Assembly (NCBI GenBank): GCA_003561595.1 | Contig: PWWF01000110.1 | Location: 1 to 7,093, forward strand | Direction: 5' to 3' | DNA from: Paracoccaceae bacterium | GTDB lineage: Bacteria > Pseudomonadota > Alphaproteobacteria > Rhodobacterales > Rhodobacteraceae | Length of the DNA stretch: 7,093 nucleotides | Part shown: one piece after another, positions 6,899 to 7,093 of the stretch | Layout of the letters: the number at the start of each line of letters is the position of its first letter | Position numbering within the stretch: the first letter of the stretch is position 1 | Program-made: the position numbers and the translations under genes | Notes under the pieces: model-generated | What the model was told of the DNA's origin: nothing | Seen by the model: the letters and a program-made list of their open reading frames with translations, nothing else | Database searches by the model: none

Positions 6899-6934
6899 GC
6901 GCTTCGGGGCAATTCTCCGTTCTGGCGCAATTTT
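6899..6934 (-). repeat. Two adjacent imperfect 18-bp direct repeats in the operon leader or promoter region
   Basis: Read on the minus strand, 6934-6917 (AAAATTGCGCCAGAACGG) and 6916-6899 (AGAATTGCCCCGAAGCGC) agree at 12 of 18 positions by hand alignment and abut exactly. The shared core is ARAATTGCSCC. A third AAAATTG lies at 6975-6969. Tandem sites of this kind can bind a regulator, but no known consensus was matched. Confidence 0.4.
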
Positions 6935-6953
6935 GGAATTTTTTCCTGAAAAT
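6930..6953. repeat. AT-rich inverted repeat upstream of fccA
   Basis: ATTTT-GGAA (6930-6938) pairs with TTCC-AAAAT (6943-6946 and 6949-6953), with a 2-nt TG bulge and a TTTT loop. It could be an operator, or a weak hairpin after an unseen minus-strand gene that might end near 6983. No T-run follows it on the minus strand, so it is not a typical intrinsic terminator. Confidence 0.4.
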
Positions 6954-7093
6954 GGTCTAATGAACGATCAATTTTCTGCTTGTCAGGTTTTTTGACTGCG
7001 TGGTGGAAATGACGTTCCGTCGGCTTCCTGCAATGGTAGCGGCGGTGCATTATCCGCCACAACGCGTTTCGGGCTATGGCTGCCAACGGACAT

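Larger units (their letters stand above)
6863..7093. other. Intergenic region upstream of the fcc-sox operon, no convincing gene
   Basis: This 231-base stretch up to the right edge holds no recognisable gene. Bases 6871-6990 are about 40% GC by hand count, clearly poorer in GC than the flanking coding DNA, as expected of a promoter region. It should carry the promoter of the minus-strand operon. One weak candidate is CTGACA (minus strand, 6986-6981) with TTCATT 16 nt further (6964-6959), which is poor support. Repeat structures are listed separately. Two short open frames touch the right edge: a minus frame from the edge to a TGA at 6985-6983, and a plus frame from the ATG at 7009. Either could belong to a neighbouring gene outside the window, but neither is recognisable. 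Confidence 0.6.

Noticed and set aside
7041..7058. GGCGG / CCGCC short inverted repeat near the right edge
   Set aside because: It has only five base pairs, no T-run and no gene end in a useful position; this is expected by chance in GC-rich DNA.
6877..7086. 69-codon minus-strand frame
   Set aside because: It starts with TTG, covers the AT-poor to AT-rich transition and the repeat structures, ends just before the fccA ribosome binding site, and resembles no family I know. It is more likely noncoding.
1..7093. CRISPR arrays, tRNA or rRNA genes, insertion sequences
   Set aside because: No regularly spaced repeats, cloverleaf-like sequence, transposase motif or terminal inverted repeats were seen on either strand.

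Overview
The window looks like a chromosomal segment of a GC-rich alphaproteobacterium, most probably in the Rhodobacterales. The basis is the order leuS-lptE-holA, the lack of zinc cysteines in the first zinc-domain region of LeuRS, high-GC codon use, and a periplasmic sulfur-oxidation gene set. The genus cannot be fixed from the sequence alone.

Left part, plus strand (1-4397): the 3' nine-tenths of leuS (leucyl-tRNA synthetase), then lptE (LPS-assembly lipoprotein), holA (DNA polymerase III delta subunit) and a glutathione S-transferase-like gene. The first three overlap (14 nt, then an ATGA overlap), and the GST follows 12 nt later with its own ribosome binding site. This is an ordinary housekeeping block.

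Right part, minus strand (6862 down to 4422): a tight four-gene transcription unit, in transcription order a secreted monoheme cytochrome c (fccA-like), a full-length Tat-exported flavocytochrome c sulfide dehydrogenase flavoprotein (fccB/soxF-like), soxY and soxZ, with gaps of 10, 24 and 25 nt. It converges on the housekeeping block, and only 24 nt separate the stop codons of GST and soxZ. A hairpin whose two arms include both stop codons may terminate transcription from both sides. The proposed logic is that the flavoprotein oxidises sulfide, or reduced sulfur bound to SoxYZ, in the periplasm and passes electrons to the small cytochrome, while SoxYZ carries the sulfur on a C-terminal cysteine. 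No soxX, soxA, soxB, soxC or soxD lies in the window.

The most interesting signal is that this carrier is not the textbook one. SoxY ends in GGCVT rather than GGCGG, and SoxZ has a shortened loop and lacks the usual cysteine. All three key cysteines of the FCSD flavoprotein are kept. The unit may therefore be a dedicated sulfide-to-carrier module distinct from the thiosulfate Sox pathway.

Far right (6863-7093): 231 bases without a convincing gene. The 120 bases at 6871-6990 are about 40% GC by hand count and hold several repeat structures that could be operator or promoter elements for the minus-strand operon. Short open frames touch the right edge but cannot be assigned.
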